From Helicobacteraceae bacterium (GTDB lineage Bacteria; Campylobacterota; Campylobacteria; Campylobacterales; Helicobacteraceae), in NCBI GenBank assembly GCA_900766555.1, contig CAAFVR010000037.1, forward strand, positions 1-60,894: 60,894 nt of DNA, read 5' to 3'. The number at the start of each line of letters is the position of its first letter. Position 1 is the first letter of the stretch. The translations under genes and the position numbers were made by a program. The notes beneath the pieces were generated by a model. It was not told the origin of the DNA and did not search any database. It saw only the letters and a list, made by a program, of their open reading frames with translations. Positions 37,550 through 45,919 of this stretch are shown here, in pieces.

Positions 37550-39733
37550 ATGAAACTAAATCCGCTGCACTTTACAATGCGATCGCTAAAGGCCTTTACT
37601 CAATCAAAAGATCTTAGCGTTGTCGTATTTATCATAGCCATTTTAGTCATTATCATTGTGCCATTGCCTAGCTTTTTGCTAGATTTTTTACTCGTTATTT
37701 CATTAGCTCTTTCAGTTTTAATTATTTTAATTGGACTTTTTATTTCTAAACCTACGGATTTTTCATCCTTTCCGACGCTACTTTTAATTGTTACGCTATA
37801 TCGCTTAGCGCTAAATGTCGCCACAACACGCATGATTTTAACCCAGGGCTACAAAGGATCTGATTCTGTAAGCTCAATTATTAGCGCCTTTGGTGAATTC
37901 ACCGTTAGTGGCAACTACGTAATTGGCGCCATTATTTTCATAATATTAGTAGTCGTAAATTTACTTGTAGTCACAAACGGATCTACGCGCGTTACAGAAG
38001 TGCGAGCGCGCTTTGCGCTAGATGCGATGCCAGGCAAACAAATGGCCATTGATGCGGATCTAAATGCCGGATTAATTGATAATAAAGAATCCAAAGCTAG
38101 ACGCGCCGCATTAGCGCAAGAAGCAGATTTTTATGGCGCAATGGATGGTGCCTCAAAATTTGTAAAAGGCGATGCGATAGCCTCGATAATTATTACGATT
38201 GTAAATATCATCGGCGGCTTTTTGATCGGCGTATTTCAACATGACATGCCAGTATCTGAATCTGCTAGCATTTTTATGATATTAACAATTGGTGATGGCC
38301 TAGTTGGTCAAATCCCAGCTCTAATAATAGCCACAGCAACTGGCATCGTAGCCACGCGTACAACCCAAGGCGAGGAAGAAAATTTCGCCTCTCGCCTAAT
38401 AACTCAGCTCACAAATAAAAGCAAAATTCTAATAATCGTAGGTATTATCTTGCTGCTTTTTGCTAGCGTACCGGGCCTACCTACGCTTTCGCTTGCTTTT
38501 GTTGGACTTTTATTTCTTTTTATCAGCTGGATTATTAGTCGCGAAAATAAAGCTAGTCTATTTAGTATGTTTGAAGCCTGGGTTAGTAAAAAAACAAATA
38601 TGAGCTTTCAAGAGATAAAAACATCGGATCTAGCCCACAAACCCAAAGAAAAATCGCCTGAGCAAATCAAAAAAGAAGAAGAGCTAGGCATTAATGAAGT
38701 ACTAAAAGTTGAGATGCTAGAACTTAACCTAGGCTATGGGCTAATAAATCTAGCTGATGTGCGTCAAAATGGCGATTTGCTAGAGCGCATACGCGGCATC
38801 CGCAAAAAAATTGCCCATGATTATGGCTTTTTGATGCCTCAGATCCGCATTAGAGATAATTTGCAACTAAAACCAAATAGCTATGAAATCAAGCTAAAGG
38901 GCGTAGAGATCGGATCTGGCGAGGTTATGAGTGATAAATTCCTAGCTATGAATACAGGATTTGTCGGCAAAGAAATTGAGGGCATCCCAACAAAAGAACC
39001 GACCTTTGGCATGGATGCGCTTTGGATTGATAAAGAAGACAAAGAAGAAGCCATAATCCAGGGCTATACAATTGTGGACCCCTCCACCGTTATTACAACA
39101 CATCTAAGCGAGCTAGTCAAAAATCACGCCCCAGAATTAATAACAAAAGATGAAGTCAAAGCCATTTTAACGCGCCTTGGCGAAAGTTATCCTGTAATAA
39201 TAGAAGAAGCCAAAAAGCTAAATTCTGGCGTTATCCGCGGCGTACTCCAAGAATTGCTGCATGAAAAAATCCCAATAAAAGATATGTTAACAATCCTAGA
39301 GGCCATAACGGATGTAGCGGGCATTTTCCAAAATGACATCGGATCTATCACAGATCATGTGCGAACCAAGCTTTCGCGCGTAATCTCATCCATATTTAAA
39401 TCCGAAGATGGAAATCTAAAAATCCTAACCCTCGATACAGAAACAGAACAACATTTAATAAATCGCCTAAAAGACGCGCCAGGCGGCAAAACGCTGCTTT
39501 TAAACACGAGCGAAATGCAAAAATTAATCGAAATAATAAGTCAAGAAGCGCTAAAAATACTAAACAAAAATATAAGCCCAGTTATCATAATCGTAGATCC
39601 GATCTTGCGCCGCGCGCTAGCCAACAAATTAGAGCAGTTCAAAATAGACTGCGTCACATTAAGCCATGCTGAACTCGATGCAAACGCAAAATACGAGGTT
39701 TTAGGCACAATAAATATCCCATTTAAAGAATAA
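37550..39733 (+). CDS. flhA: Flagellar export apparatus protein FlhA
   Basis: Core of the flagellar type III export gate. Eight N-terminal helices with the FHIPEP-family segment RARFALDAMPGKQMAIDADLNAG are followed by a cytoplasmic ring domain from about residue 345 that docks chaperone-substrate complexes. At 727 residues it is full length. AAGGCAG lies before the ATG. Seven or so GATC motif copies fall in it, in three reading frames and both orientations, giving NGST, DADLN, TSDLAH, EIGSGE, DIGSI, PQIRIR and VDPIL. No other flagellar gene is nearby. Confidence 0.97.
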   Translation: MKLNPLHFTMRSLKAFTQSKDLSVVVFIIAILVIIIVPLPSFLLDFLLVISLALSVLIILIGLFISKPTDFSSFPTLLLIVTLYRLALNVATTRMILTQGYKGSDSVSSIISAFGEFTVSGNYVIGAIIFIILVVVNLLVVTNGSTRVTEVRARFALDAMPGKQMAIDADLNAGLIDNKESKARRAALAQEADFYGAMDGASKFVKGDAIASIIITIVNIIGGFLIGVFQHDMPVSESASIFMILTIGDGLVGQIPALIIATATGIVATRTTQGEEENFASRLITQLTNKSKILIIVGIILLLFASVPGLPTLSLAFVGLLFLFISWIISRENKASLFSMFEAWVSKKTNMSFQEIKTSDLAHKPKEKSPEQIKKEEELGINEVLKVEMLELNLGYGLINLADVRQNGDLLERIRGIRKKIAHDYGFLMPQIRIRDNLQLKPNSYEIKLKGVEIGSGEVMSDKFLAMNTGFVGKEIEGIPTKEPTFGMDALWIDKEDKEEAIIQGYTIVDPSTVITTHLSELVKNHAPELITKDEVKAILTRLGESYPVIIEEAKKLNSGVIRGVLQELLHEKIPIKDMLTILEAITDVAGIFQNDIGSITDHVRTKLSRVISSIFKSEDGNLKILTLDTETEQHLINRLKDAPGGKTLLLNTSEMQKLIEIISQEALKILNKNISPVIIIVDPILRRALANKLEQFKIDCVTLSHAELDANAKYEVLGTINIPFKE

Positions 39734-39735
39734 CA

Positions 39736-40812
39736 ATGCAAAAAATCTTCCACCTATCCCATACGGATCTAGACGGCTATGGCGCGCAATTTGTAAGCTC
39801 GCATTTTTTTAGCGATATCTCATTTTATAACGCAAATTACGGGCGCGAGGTCGGCTTTCGTTTGGATGAAATAATTGAAGATATCCAAGTTTGCATCGAT
39901 GGACAAATTTCAAAAATCTTGATTTTCATAACGGATCTAAACCTAACAGCGCAAGAAGCCGCCGATCTCGAGCTCCGTGCCAAGGCCATTTCTGAAAATA
40001 CGCCATGTGAGATTGAGCTTTTATTGCTAGATCATCATATAACCGGGCTTGAATGCTCCCAAAAATTCCCCTGGTATAACCTAGATCCGATGATTTGTGC
40101 CACTAAAATAACGTATAAATATCTTTTGGAACATTTCACGCCACATGCAAATAAAAATGAACTTGAGTTATTAGAACGCGCAGTTGAAGTCATAAATTCA
40201 ATTGACATTTGGGATGAAAATGGCTTTGGCTTTGATATCGGCAAAGTCGCTTTACGCATGATCGCCACTGCAAATGAGCTAAATCGTCACATGTTTGATG
40301 CGCAAAATCGCCAATTTAAATTAAATCTAATTAAAGAAATGTCCCGCCTCATCCCGCCGCTTGGAGAAAGCACAGCAAACGCGGCCGTAGAGCTTGATAA
40401 TAGTCTTTTAAAAATCAAAAAGCGCCTACTTGGCGGAAATGAAAATAAAGAAATTCTAGATGATGTAATTTCAAATCGGATCTGCAAGCTCTTAGCGCAA
40501 AAATCCAAAGATTGCCAGATCTTTTATCGCGACAAAATGGGCTTTTTTAGTTACCAAATGGGCGGTATTTCGGTGTTGGCAAATAAATTTTTGCGCCAAA
40601 ATAAAACCTTCAAATTCTATATCGATATAAATGCAAAGGGAAATGTGAGCCTGCGCGCAAATAACGAATGTGACGTAAGCGAAATAGCCCAAAAATGCTT
40701 TAACGGTGGCGGGCATAAAAATGCTGCTGGCGGGCGATTTAATGGTTTTAAAGAGAGCTTTGTTTATGAGGATATGAAAGCGCAGATTCAGCAGGCGCTA
40801 AGTTTAGACTAA
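39736..40812 (+). CDS. DHH-family phosphoesterase
   Basis: A 358-residue metal-dependent phosphoesterase. Motif I is THTDLDG-like (SHTDLDGYGAQ), the DHH motif is in LLLDHHITG, and the C-terminal DHHA1 domain ends with GGGHKNAAGGRFNG. These are features of NrnA-like nanoRNases and cyclic dinucleotide phosphodiesterases; the substrate cannot be fixed by sequence. It starts two bases after flhA and is followed by the NDH gene. It carries motif copies in three frames (SHTDLDG, ITDLNL and NRICK). Confidence 0.82.
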   Translation: MQKIFHLSHTDLDGYGAQFVSSHFFSDISFYNANYGREVGFRLDEIIEDIQVCIDGQISKILIFITDLNLTAQEAADLELRAKAISENTPCEIELLLLDHHITGLECSQKFPWYNLDPMICATKITYKYLLEHFTPHANKNELELLERAVEVINSIDIWDENGFGFDIGKVALRMIATANELNRHMFDAQNRQFKLNLIKEMSRLIPPLGESTANAAVELDNSLLKIKKRLLGGNENKEILDDVISNRICKLLAQKSKDCQIFYRDKMGFFSYQMGGISVLANKFLRQNKTFKFYIDINAKGNVSLRANNECDVSEIAQKCFNGGGHKNAAGGRFNGFKESFVYEDMKAQIQQALSLD

Positions 40813-40821
40813 AGGACATAG

Positions 40822-42099
40822 ATGCAAAAGACGCAAAAAGGGAAAAAAAGAATTCTAATCGTAGGCGGGGGATATGGCGGGCTAAAAACGGCAATAACAT
40901 TGCAAAAGCGCCATGCTGATGCTGAAATCATATTAATTTCAAAGCATGATTATCATTATCAAACAACGCTTTTGCACAAGGTCGCAATCGGGACGCTAAG
41001 TGAGCAAAAGGCCAAAATCTATTATCGCACGATCTTAAAAAGCGTGAAATTCATAAAAGATAAGGTGATGGAAATTAAGCCAGAGCAAAATCTAGTGATT
41101 GGCAAATTTGACAATTATAATTACGATATCTTGGTAATCGCGCTTGGTTTTAAGCCAAATTTCTTTGATATCAAAGGCGCAAAAGAGCATACTTATAAGC
41201 TCACATCCCTAAATGCCGCGCTCTTGCTTAAAAAACATATCGAGTGGAAATTTAAAGATTTTCATATCACAAAGGATCTAAGCGACCTTAGCTTTATTGT
41301 CTGCGGGACTGGCTTTACGAGCATTGAATTTGCAGCTGAGTTAGCGCATAGTCTTGATAAGCTCTGCCAAATGTATGGGCTTGATAAAAGTTTAGTCAAA
41401 ATTACTTGCATCGGCAGGAGCGATCGGATCTTGCCCGTTTTTCCACCAGATCTAGCCCAAAATGCCGCAAAAAAACTAGAAGATCTTGGCGTTACTTTTA
41501 TAAATAATGCAGATGTAATTGAATGCACAAAAGATGGCGTGATATTGCAAAAAAAAGCTCCTAAAAATAACGACACAAAAGAAATAGAAAAAACAGAAAA
41601 AAAGGCTGGCCCAATAGAGCCTCAAACGCTAAAAATAACGGGCAATATAACTCTTTGGGGCACTGGCGTAAAGGGCAGCGATATTATCGAGCATTATTCA
41701 AAAATTAATTCGACGCAAGGGCGCATGCCAGTTGATACGACGCTAAAAAGTATAGATTATGAAAATATCTATGTTGTAGGCGATTGTGCTACTTCAAAAC
41801 GCGAAATGAAATTTGTGCCAACAGCTCAGCTTGCCACACAAATGGGCGAATATTTGGGCAATTTACTAGCAGATGAATTAAGCGGAAAAACACAGCATGC
41901 TGATTTTAAATTCATAAATCGCGGATCTATCTGTTCGCTTGGGCATCTAGATGCCACTGGAGTTATATTTGGTCGTAAAATTAATGGCGAATTTGGCGCA
42001 TTTATGAAAAATTTAGTCGAAAATCGCTGGCTTTTTGGCATCGGCGGTTTAAAAATGGTGATAAGAAAAGGTCAATTTCGTTACAGATCTAGTGATTAA
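40822..42099 (+). CDS. Type II NADH:quinone oxidoreductase-like FAD protein
   Basis: A 425-residue two-dinucleotide-binding flavoprotein. The FAD site is IVGGGYGGLKTAITL, the NAD site is FIVCGTGFTSIEFAAELA, and the second FAD motif is NIYVVGDCA. The C-terminal amphipathic region (FGIGGLKMVIRKGQFRY) would attach it to the membrane. NDH-2 oxidises NADH without pumping protons. A ten-residue Lys/Glu-rich insertion (KEIEKTEKKAG) lies before the third segment. Electron acceptor not provable here; sulfide:quinone reductase is less likely because the key cysteines are not evident. Confidence 0.78.
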   Translation: MQKTQKGKKRILIVGGGYGGLKTAITLQKRHADAEIILISKHDYHYQTTLLHKVAIGTLSEQKAKIYYRTILKSVKFIKDKVMEIKPEQNLVIGKFDNYNYDILVIALGFKPNFFDIKGAKEHTYKLTSLNAALLLKKHIEWKFKDFHITKDLSDLSFIVCGTGFTSIEFAAELAHSLDKLCQMYGLDKSLVKITCIGRSDRILPVFPPDLAQNAAKKLEDLGVTFINNADVIECTKDGVILQKKAPKNNDTKEIEKTEKKAGPIEPQTLKITGNITLWGTGVKGSDIIEHYSKINSTQGRMPVDTTLKSIDYENIYVVGDCATSKREMKFVPTAQLATQMGEYLGNLLADELSGKTQHADFKFINRGSICSLGHLDATGVIFGRKINGEFGAFMKNLVENRWLFGIGGLKMVIRKGQFRYRSSD

Positions 42100-42111
42100 T
42101 TAAATTTAATA

Positions 42112-42130
42112 GATGTCCCAAAGGGACATC
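42112..42130. terminator. Perfect 8-bp hairpin after the NDH gene
   Basis: GATGTCCC-AAA-GGGACATC starts 13 bases after the NDH stop. No T run follows on either strand, so it may be a transcript-stabilising or Rho-dependent end rather than a classical terminator. Confidence 0.45.
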
Positions 42131-42144
42131 CGTTTAGCTTAACA

Positions 42145-42235
42145 AAACAAAAAGGAGAGTGGTAAGCCCGCCACGGAGAAAGGAGGGGGAGGTAACCCCG
42201 TGACGAACAAACCTGCTTAATTTTGCAATTAAGCG
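42145..42235 (-). ncRNA. Candidate small RNA with GCAA-tetraloop hairpin and C/U-rich loop
   Basis: Between the convergent NDH and TSUP genes the minus strand carries a TATAAT (42241-42246), then an 8-bp hairpin GCTTAATT-GCAA-AATTAAGC (42215-42234) with a GNRA loop. Next comes CACGG ... CCGTG enclosing a C/U-rich stretch, then a GTGG ... CCAC hairpin followed by CTCTCCTTTTTGTTTTG. The C/U stretch is complementary to Shine-Dalgarno sequences. The same segment read on the plus strand contains two related 24-26-base units (42151-42174 and 42179-42204) with several GGA motifs, so strand is not certain. Confidence 0.4.
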
Positions 42236-42240
42236 AGCTC

Positions 42241-42246
42241 ATTATA
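42241..42246 (-). promoter_or_regulatory. TATAAT -10 for the candidate small RNA
   Basis: A perfect TATAAT on the minus strand in the TSUP-NDH gap, about six to eight bases before the GCAA hairpin. The upstream sequence is T-rich with no clear -35. Confidence 0.4.
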
Positions 42247-42273
42247 CAAAACATTTTGCACAAAAGTAAATGT

Positions 42274-42993
42274 CTAAAATATTTTTATGACTTGCCTTAT
42301 TATTAATTGCAGTGCCAAAATGCTTAAAAGCCACGGCATCGCGCGCTTAATTAAACGCTGATCTATGCGTTTTAGCAATCTATTTCCTAAAATTGACCCA
42401 AGAAATGCCGCAATAATTAAAAATATCATTAACCAAATATAACTTTCAAATTCAAAACCAAGCGTCATATAGACGGGCACTTTTAGTAGATGCACAACGC
42501 TCATCATAAGCGCGCTAGTGCCAATTACGCGCTCTATATCATCATAACGCTTATTTAAAAGTGTGATAGCAAGCGGCCCTGGCGTCCCTACAAAAAGACC
42601 AAGCCCAACTTGCAAAAATCCAAGCAAATAAAAGCTCTCAACTCGCCTAAGCAAGGCATTAAAGCTCTTTGAATGCTGCGTCAAAAGTATGTAGATCCCG
42701 ATAAAAAGCGGTATTGCATCCAAATGTACAAATCTAATGCCAAATCCAAAAATTACAGCCCCCAAAATCCCGCCGCTAATAAATTTGAAAAAATCCATAT
42801 AGGCTAATTTTTTATGCATCAAATAAGCACGAGATATATTTGAAGCCGCCTGAGCTATACCATGCAATGGGATGATCGCATTTATGGGTAAAAAATAAGG
42901 CATTATCGCAATTAGAGCTATGCCACCGGCTACGCCAGTAAAAGCTGAGATAGCTGATGTAATAACGCTTATGCCAATTAAAAACGCTAGCAT
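42274..42993 (-). CDS. TSUP (TauE/SafE) family membrane transporter
   Basis: A 239-residue polytopic protein with about seven helices, matching the sulfite exporter TauE/SafE family. The glycine-rich repeats near FTGVAGGIALIAIMP and FVGTPGPLAITLL represent the paired signature of the two halves. Substrates in the family include sulfite, sulfonates and related anions. It overlaps ybeY by seven bases. Specificity cannot be assigned. Confidence 0.78.
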   Translation of the reverse strand: MLAFLIGISVITSAISAFTGVAGGIALIAIMPYFLPINAIIPLHGIAQAASNISRAYLMHKKLAYMDFFKFISGGILGAVIFGFGIRFVHLDAIPLFIGIYILLTQHSKSFNALLRRVESFYLLGFLQVGLGLFVGTPGPLAITLLNKRYDDIERVIGTSALMMSVVHLLKVPVYMTLGFEFESYIWLMIFLIIAAFLGSILGNRLLKRIDQRLIKRAMPWLLSILALQLIIRQVIKIF

Positions 42994-43451
42994 GAGCGGA
43001 TAATTAAGCTATCAGGCAGGTTAAATCTCTTAACTAATTGCGCCTCCATTTCTCTATGTGCGCCATTATCTAATTCATGATCAAAGCCCAAGCAATGCAA
43101 AAGCCCATGGATAAAAAGTAAGCAAATCTCATCTTGTAGCGTATGTTTATAAAGCGCACTAGCACTAAGTGCCATGTCAGAGCAAATCACAACGGATCCA
43201 AGCGCCAAATTGGCCAAATCACCCAAGCCCATATCATCGCAAGGAAAGCTAAGCACATCTGTTGGTTCATCTTTGCCTCGCACATTGAAATTCAGCTCGC
43301 GCATGTCATGCGCATTTATTATCAAGAGTTCTAGAAAAATATTTTTAATATCAATATCTTTATAAAAATCTTTGCAAATGAGTTCAAAAATGCGCTCTAA
43401 CTTTTCATAAAATGCATGTTCAAAATCAACGCATGAGCTAAAATCAAGCAT
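42987..43451 (-). CDS. ybeY: Endoribonuclease YbeY
   Basis: Zinc-dependent RNase acting in 16S rRNA 3'-end maturation and 70S quality control. The zinc site HGLLHCLGFDHE has His115, His119 and His125. The 154-residue length is typical. The ATG lies inside the 3' end of dapB. Confidence 0.92.
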   Translation of the reverse strand: MLDFSSCVDFEHAFYEKLERIFELICKDFYKDIDIKNIFLELLIINAHDMRELNFNVRGKDEPTDVLSFPCDDMGLGDLANLALGSVVICSDMALSASALYKHTLQDEICLLFIHGLLHCLGFDHELDNGAHREMEAQLVKRFNLPDSLIIRSC

Positions 43452-44259
43452 CTAACATGTCGCTAACGCCATACATCCCCGGCGCTTTGGCAAATACAAA
43501 TTTGGCAGCATCTAGCGCACCTTTGGCAAAAAGCGCTCTTGAAGTCGCATTATGCGTTAGTTCCAAATATTCGCCATCACCATAAAAACCTACAGTATGC
43601 CTGCCAAAAATATCTCCGCCGCGCTGACTTACGATATTTAGTGTATTTTTCGCGCGCTTTTGATTTAGGATATCTTGATTTTGCGCTTTTATTTCTAGAT
43701 CCGATCTTTGGCTTGTAATTGCATTTGCAAGCTTTAGCGCCGTGCCACTTGGCGCATCAAGCTTTTGTCTATGATGCATTTCCAAAATCTCGATGTCAAA
43801 ATCGCGCAAATATTTACTAACAAGACTAGCAATTTTGCTCAAAACGCCAATGCCTAAGCTCATATTTTTATCAAAAAATACAGGAGATAGCTTTGCTAAA
43901 TCCTCTAATAAATGCATATCTTTTAAGCCCGTAACGCCGCAAACTAGAGGCTTTGGAGATTTTAAAAGAGCTTTTATAAGCTCATAACTTCCATCTGGTA
44001 ATGAAAAATCAATAACTAAATTGCAATGATTTAAAAAATCTTGCAAGTTATTTGTACAAAATGGTCTCTCAATCGGATCTATTGGCGGATCTGGGGGGGG
44101 ATCTAGTGGTGTTAGATCCGTTATTTTGCTTAAATCGCGCGCAAACAAGGCACTTAGTTTTATATTTTGATCTTTTTTTATTTTGAGTAAATTTATTATC
44201 TCGCGTCCGACTCGGCCGTTTGCGCCAAAAATGCCAATATTTATAATATCAGTGTGCAA
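43444..44259 (-). CDS. dapB: 4-hydroxy-tetrahydrodipicolinate reductase, with a G8/C8 tract
   Basis: Reduces HTPA in the lysine/DAP pathway. The NAD(P) site is GIFGANGRVG. The catalytic region is MHHRQKLDAPSGTALKLA. The 271-residue length is normal. I start at TTG (44259), inside trxB by eleven bases, because no ATG lies near; at the usual Met position the gene has ATT ATA. The variable loop after the first helix reads LDPPPDPPIDPIE and is encoded by four GATC motif copies, one embedded in eight consecutive G on the plus strand (44093-44100). Confidence 0.92.
   Translation of the reverse strand: MHTDIINIGIFGANGRVGREIINLLKIKKDQNIKLSALFARDLSKITDLTPLDPPPDPPIDPIERPFCTNNLQDFLNHCNLVIDFSLPDGSYELIKALLKSPKPLVCGVTGLKDMHLLEDLAKLSPVFFDKNMSLGIGVLSKIASLVSKYLRDFDIEILEMHHRQKLDAPSGTALKLANAITSQRSDLEIKAQNQDILNQKRAKNTLNIVSQRGGDIFGRHTVGFYGDGEYLELTHNATSRALFAKGALDAAKFVFAKAPGMYGVSDMLDA
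44066..44121. repeat. Cluster of four GATC motifs around a G8 tract in dapB
   Basis: Within 56 bases are CGGATCT (44069 region), CGGATCT (44084 region), GGATCT directly after eight G (44099 region) and AGATCCG (44115 region). They encode a Pro/Asp-rich repeat in a surface loop. Homopolymer G tracts of this length are slippage-prone in Campylobacterota. Confidence 0.7.
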
Positions 44260-45181
44260 GATAAGCTATCGCTTCAAGCGCTGCTGTGGCGCCATCTCCA
44301 GCGGCACAAACAACTTGTTTTGGCGCATCGATGCGAATATCGCCCGCAGCAAAAAGCCCCGGGATATTTGTATGCATTTTCAAATCCACAATGATGCTGC
44401 CGTATTTATCGAGATCACAAAGGCTTTTGCCATCTTCTTGGATTAGAATTTGGTTATTGACCTCATAGCCTACGAATTCAAAAATCACAGGCACGGCTAG
44501 CTCGCGAGTTTCTTTTGTGTTCAAATTCACAATTGAAAGCGCGGTTACGCCGTCTTTGTCACCTTTAATTTCATTTACGCCAAAAGGTGTTAGAAATTCG
44601 ATTTTGGAATTGGCCCTAGCGTGTTCTAGCGTTATTGGAGCGCCGCGAAATTCGTTGCGCCTGTGGATTAGATACACTTTTTTGCACATTTTGGTTAGAT
44701 AAATCGCTTCTTCAAGCGCGGTATCACCGCCGCCTAGTACTGCAACTTCTTGATTTTTGTAAAAAAAGCCATCGCATGTTGCGCAAGTACTAACGCCTCG
44801 GCCCCAAAATTCATCTTCGCCTTTTATGCCGCTGCGTTTTGGGCGCCCGCCAGATGCTATTATCACGGATTTTGCGTCATAATTTGTGCCATCGCTGCTA
44901 TGTATCACAAAATGCGATCCATTTTGCGAAATCCTCGTTACATCTAACATTTCGTGTTTTAGCCCAAAGCGAAAGCATTGCTCTTTCCAAGGCTCCATAA
45001 AATCAAGTCCGCTTAGCACTTCTTTCACGCCTGGGTAATTTTCAATCTCGCTAGATCCGGTGATTTGGCCGCCAGGAGCGCCTTTTTCAAAAAGCACGAC
45101 ATTTTTGACACCGCCACGAGTGGCATATAGCCCAGCGGACAGGCCAGCTGGCCCCCCGCCAATAATTGCTATGTCTATCAC
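44249..45181 (-). CDS. trxB: Thioredoxin reductase
   Basis: NADPH:thioredoxin flavoenzyme. FAD-binding GGGPAGLSAGLYATRGG, redox-active CATCDG, NADP-binding GGGDTALEEA and the C-terminal FAD site GLFAAGDIR are all present. The start is GTG at 45181 with GGAT upstream. It follows trxA by ten bases, so enzyme and substrate are cotranscribed, as in C. jejuni. Confidence 0.95.
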   Translation of the reverse strand: MIDIAIIGGGPAGLSAGLYATRGGVKNVVLFEKGAPGGQITGSSEIENYPGVKEVLSGLDFMEPWKEQCFRFGLKHEMLDVTRISQNGSHFVIHSSDGTNYDAKSVIIASGGRPKRSGIKGEDEFWGRGVSTCATCDGFFYKNQEVAVLGGGDTALEEAIYLTKMCKKVYLIHRRNEFRGAPITLEHARANSKIEFLTPFGVNEIKGDKDGVTALSIVNLNTKETRELAVPVIFEFVGYEVNNQILIQEDGKSLCDLDKYGSIIVDLKMHTNIPGLFAAGDIRIDAPKQVVCAAGDGATAALEAIAYLAH

Positions 45182-45191
45182 GATTTATCCG

Positions 45192-45509
45192 TTATGAGAG
45201 AGAATCTATCTTTTTCTTAAGCTCTTGCTTTGAAGTTACACCAATCATTTGATCTACTTTTTCGCCATTTTTGAGGAAAACGATTGTTGGAATGCTGCGG
45301 ATGCCATATTTTGCAGATAGCTCATCTTGTTCGTCAGTATTAACTTTGCAAATAGCTACTTTGCCTTTATATTCAGCCGCTAGCTCATCAATAACTGGAG
45401 ATAGCATGCGGCATGGTCCACACCAAGGTGCCCAGAAATCTACGACAGCAACGCCCTCTTTTGTCACAGAATCAAAATTATCTTTTGTTAGTTCAATATA
45501 TTCAGCCAT
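45192..45509 (-). CDS. trxA: Thioredoxin
   Basis: General disulfide reductase of 105 residues. The active site is WCGPC with Cys30 and Cys33, and the cis-Pro is in GIRSIPTIVF. The start at 45509 has AAGGAT upstream. It lies directly upstream of trxB. It carries no copy of the AGATCCG motif. Confidence 0.97.
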   Translation of the reverse strand: MAEYIELTKDNFDSVTKEGVAVVDFWAPWCGPCRMLSPVIDELAAEYKGKVAICKVNTDEQDELSAKYGIRSIPTIVFLKNGEKVDQMIGVTSKQELKKKIDSLS

Positions 45510-45568
45510 TTTATATCCTTAATTTGAAATTGCAAAAATTATAACCTTTTTTATAGTTAATAACGCGC

Positions 45569-45919
45569 TTAAAAGGCGACGTTTTCAAAAAGTTCAATAT
45601 CTTGGTAATTTTCTCCACGCACACATACTAGATCTATGCAAAATGCGCAAGTTAGCTCATTTTCTAATATATAAGATTCTATTGTTTTTTGTATCCGTGA
45701 CATTTTTTTAGGCGTTAGTGCATGTATCGGATCAAAATTGACACCAGATTTAACCTCGATGAAATGCAGCACATTATCTTTTGTGGCAATTATGTCAATT
45801 TCGCCAAAACGCGAAAAAACATTCTGATTTATTATGCTAAATCCGCAATGTTCTAGAAAAGCGACTGCTTTTTGCTCCGCTAAATTACCTTTAATGCGAC
45901 TGTGATTGTGGTTGTTCAT
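45569..45919 (-). CDS. yraN: YraN family (UPF0102) nuclease-like protein
   Basis: A 116-residue protein with the PD-(D/E)xK-like core GNLAEQKAVAFLEHCG ... FGEIDIIA ... VLHFIEVKSG. Family members are structurally nucleases but the role is poorly known. It overlaps the end of hom by 29 bases and lies upstream of trxA. The order hom-yraN-trxA-trxB matches C. jejuni. Confidence 0.85.
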   Translation of the reverse strand: MNNHNHSRIKGNLAEQKAVAFLEHCGFSIINQNVFSRFGEIDIIATKDNVLHFIEVKSGVNFDPIHALTPKKMSRIQKTIESYILENELTCAFCIDLVCVRGENYQDIELFENVAF

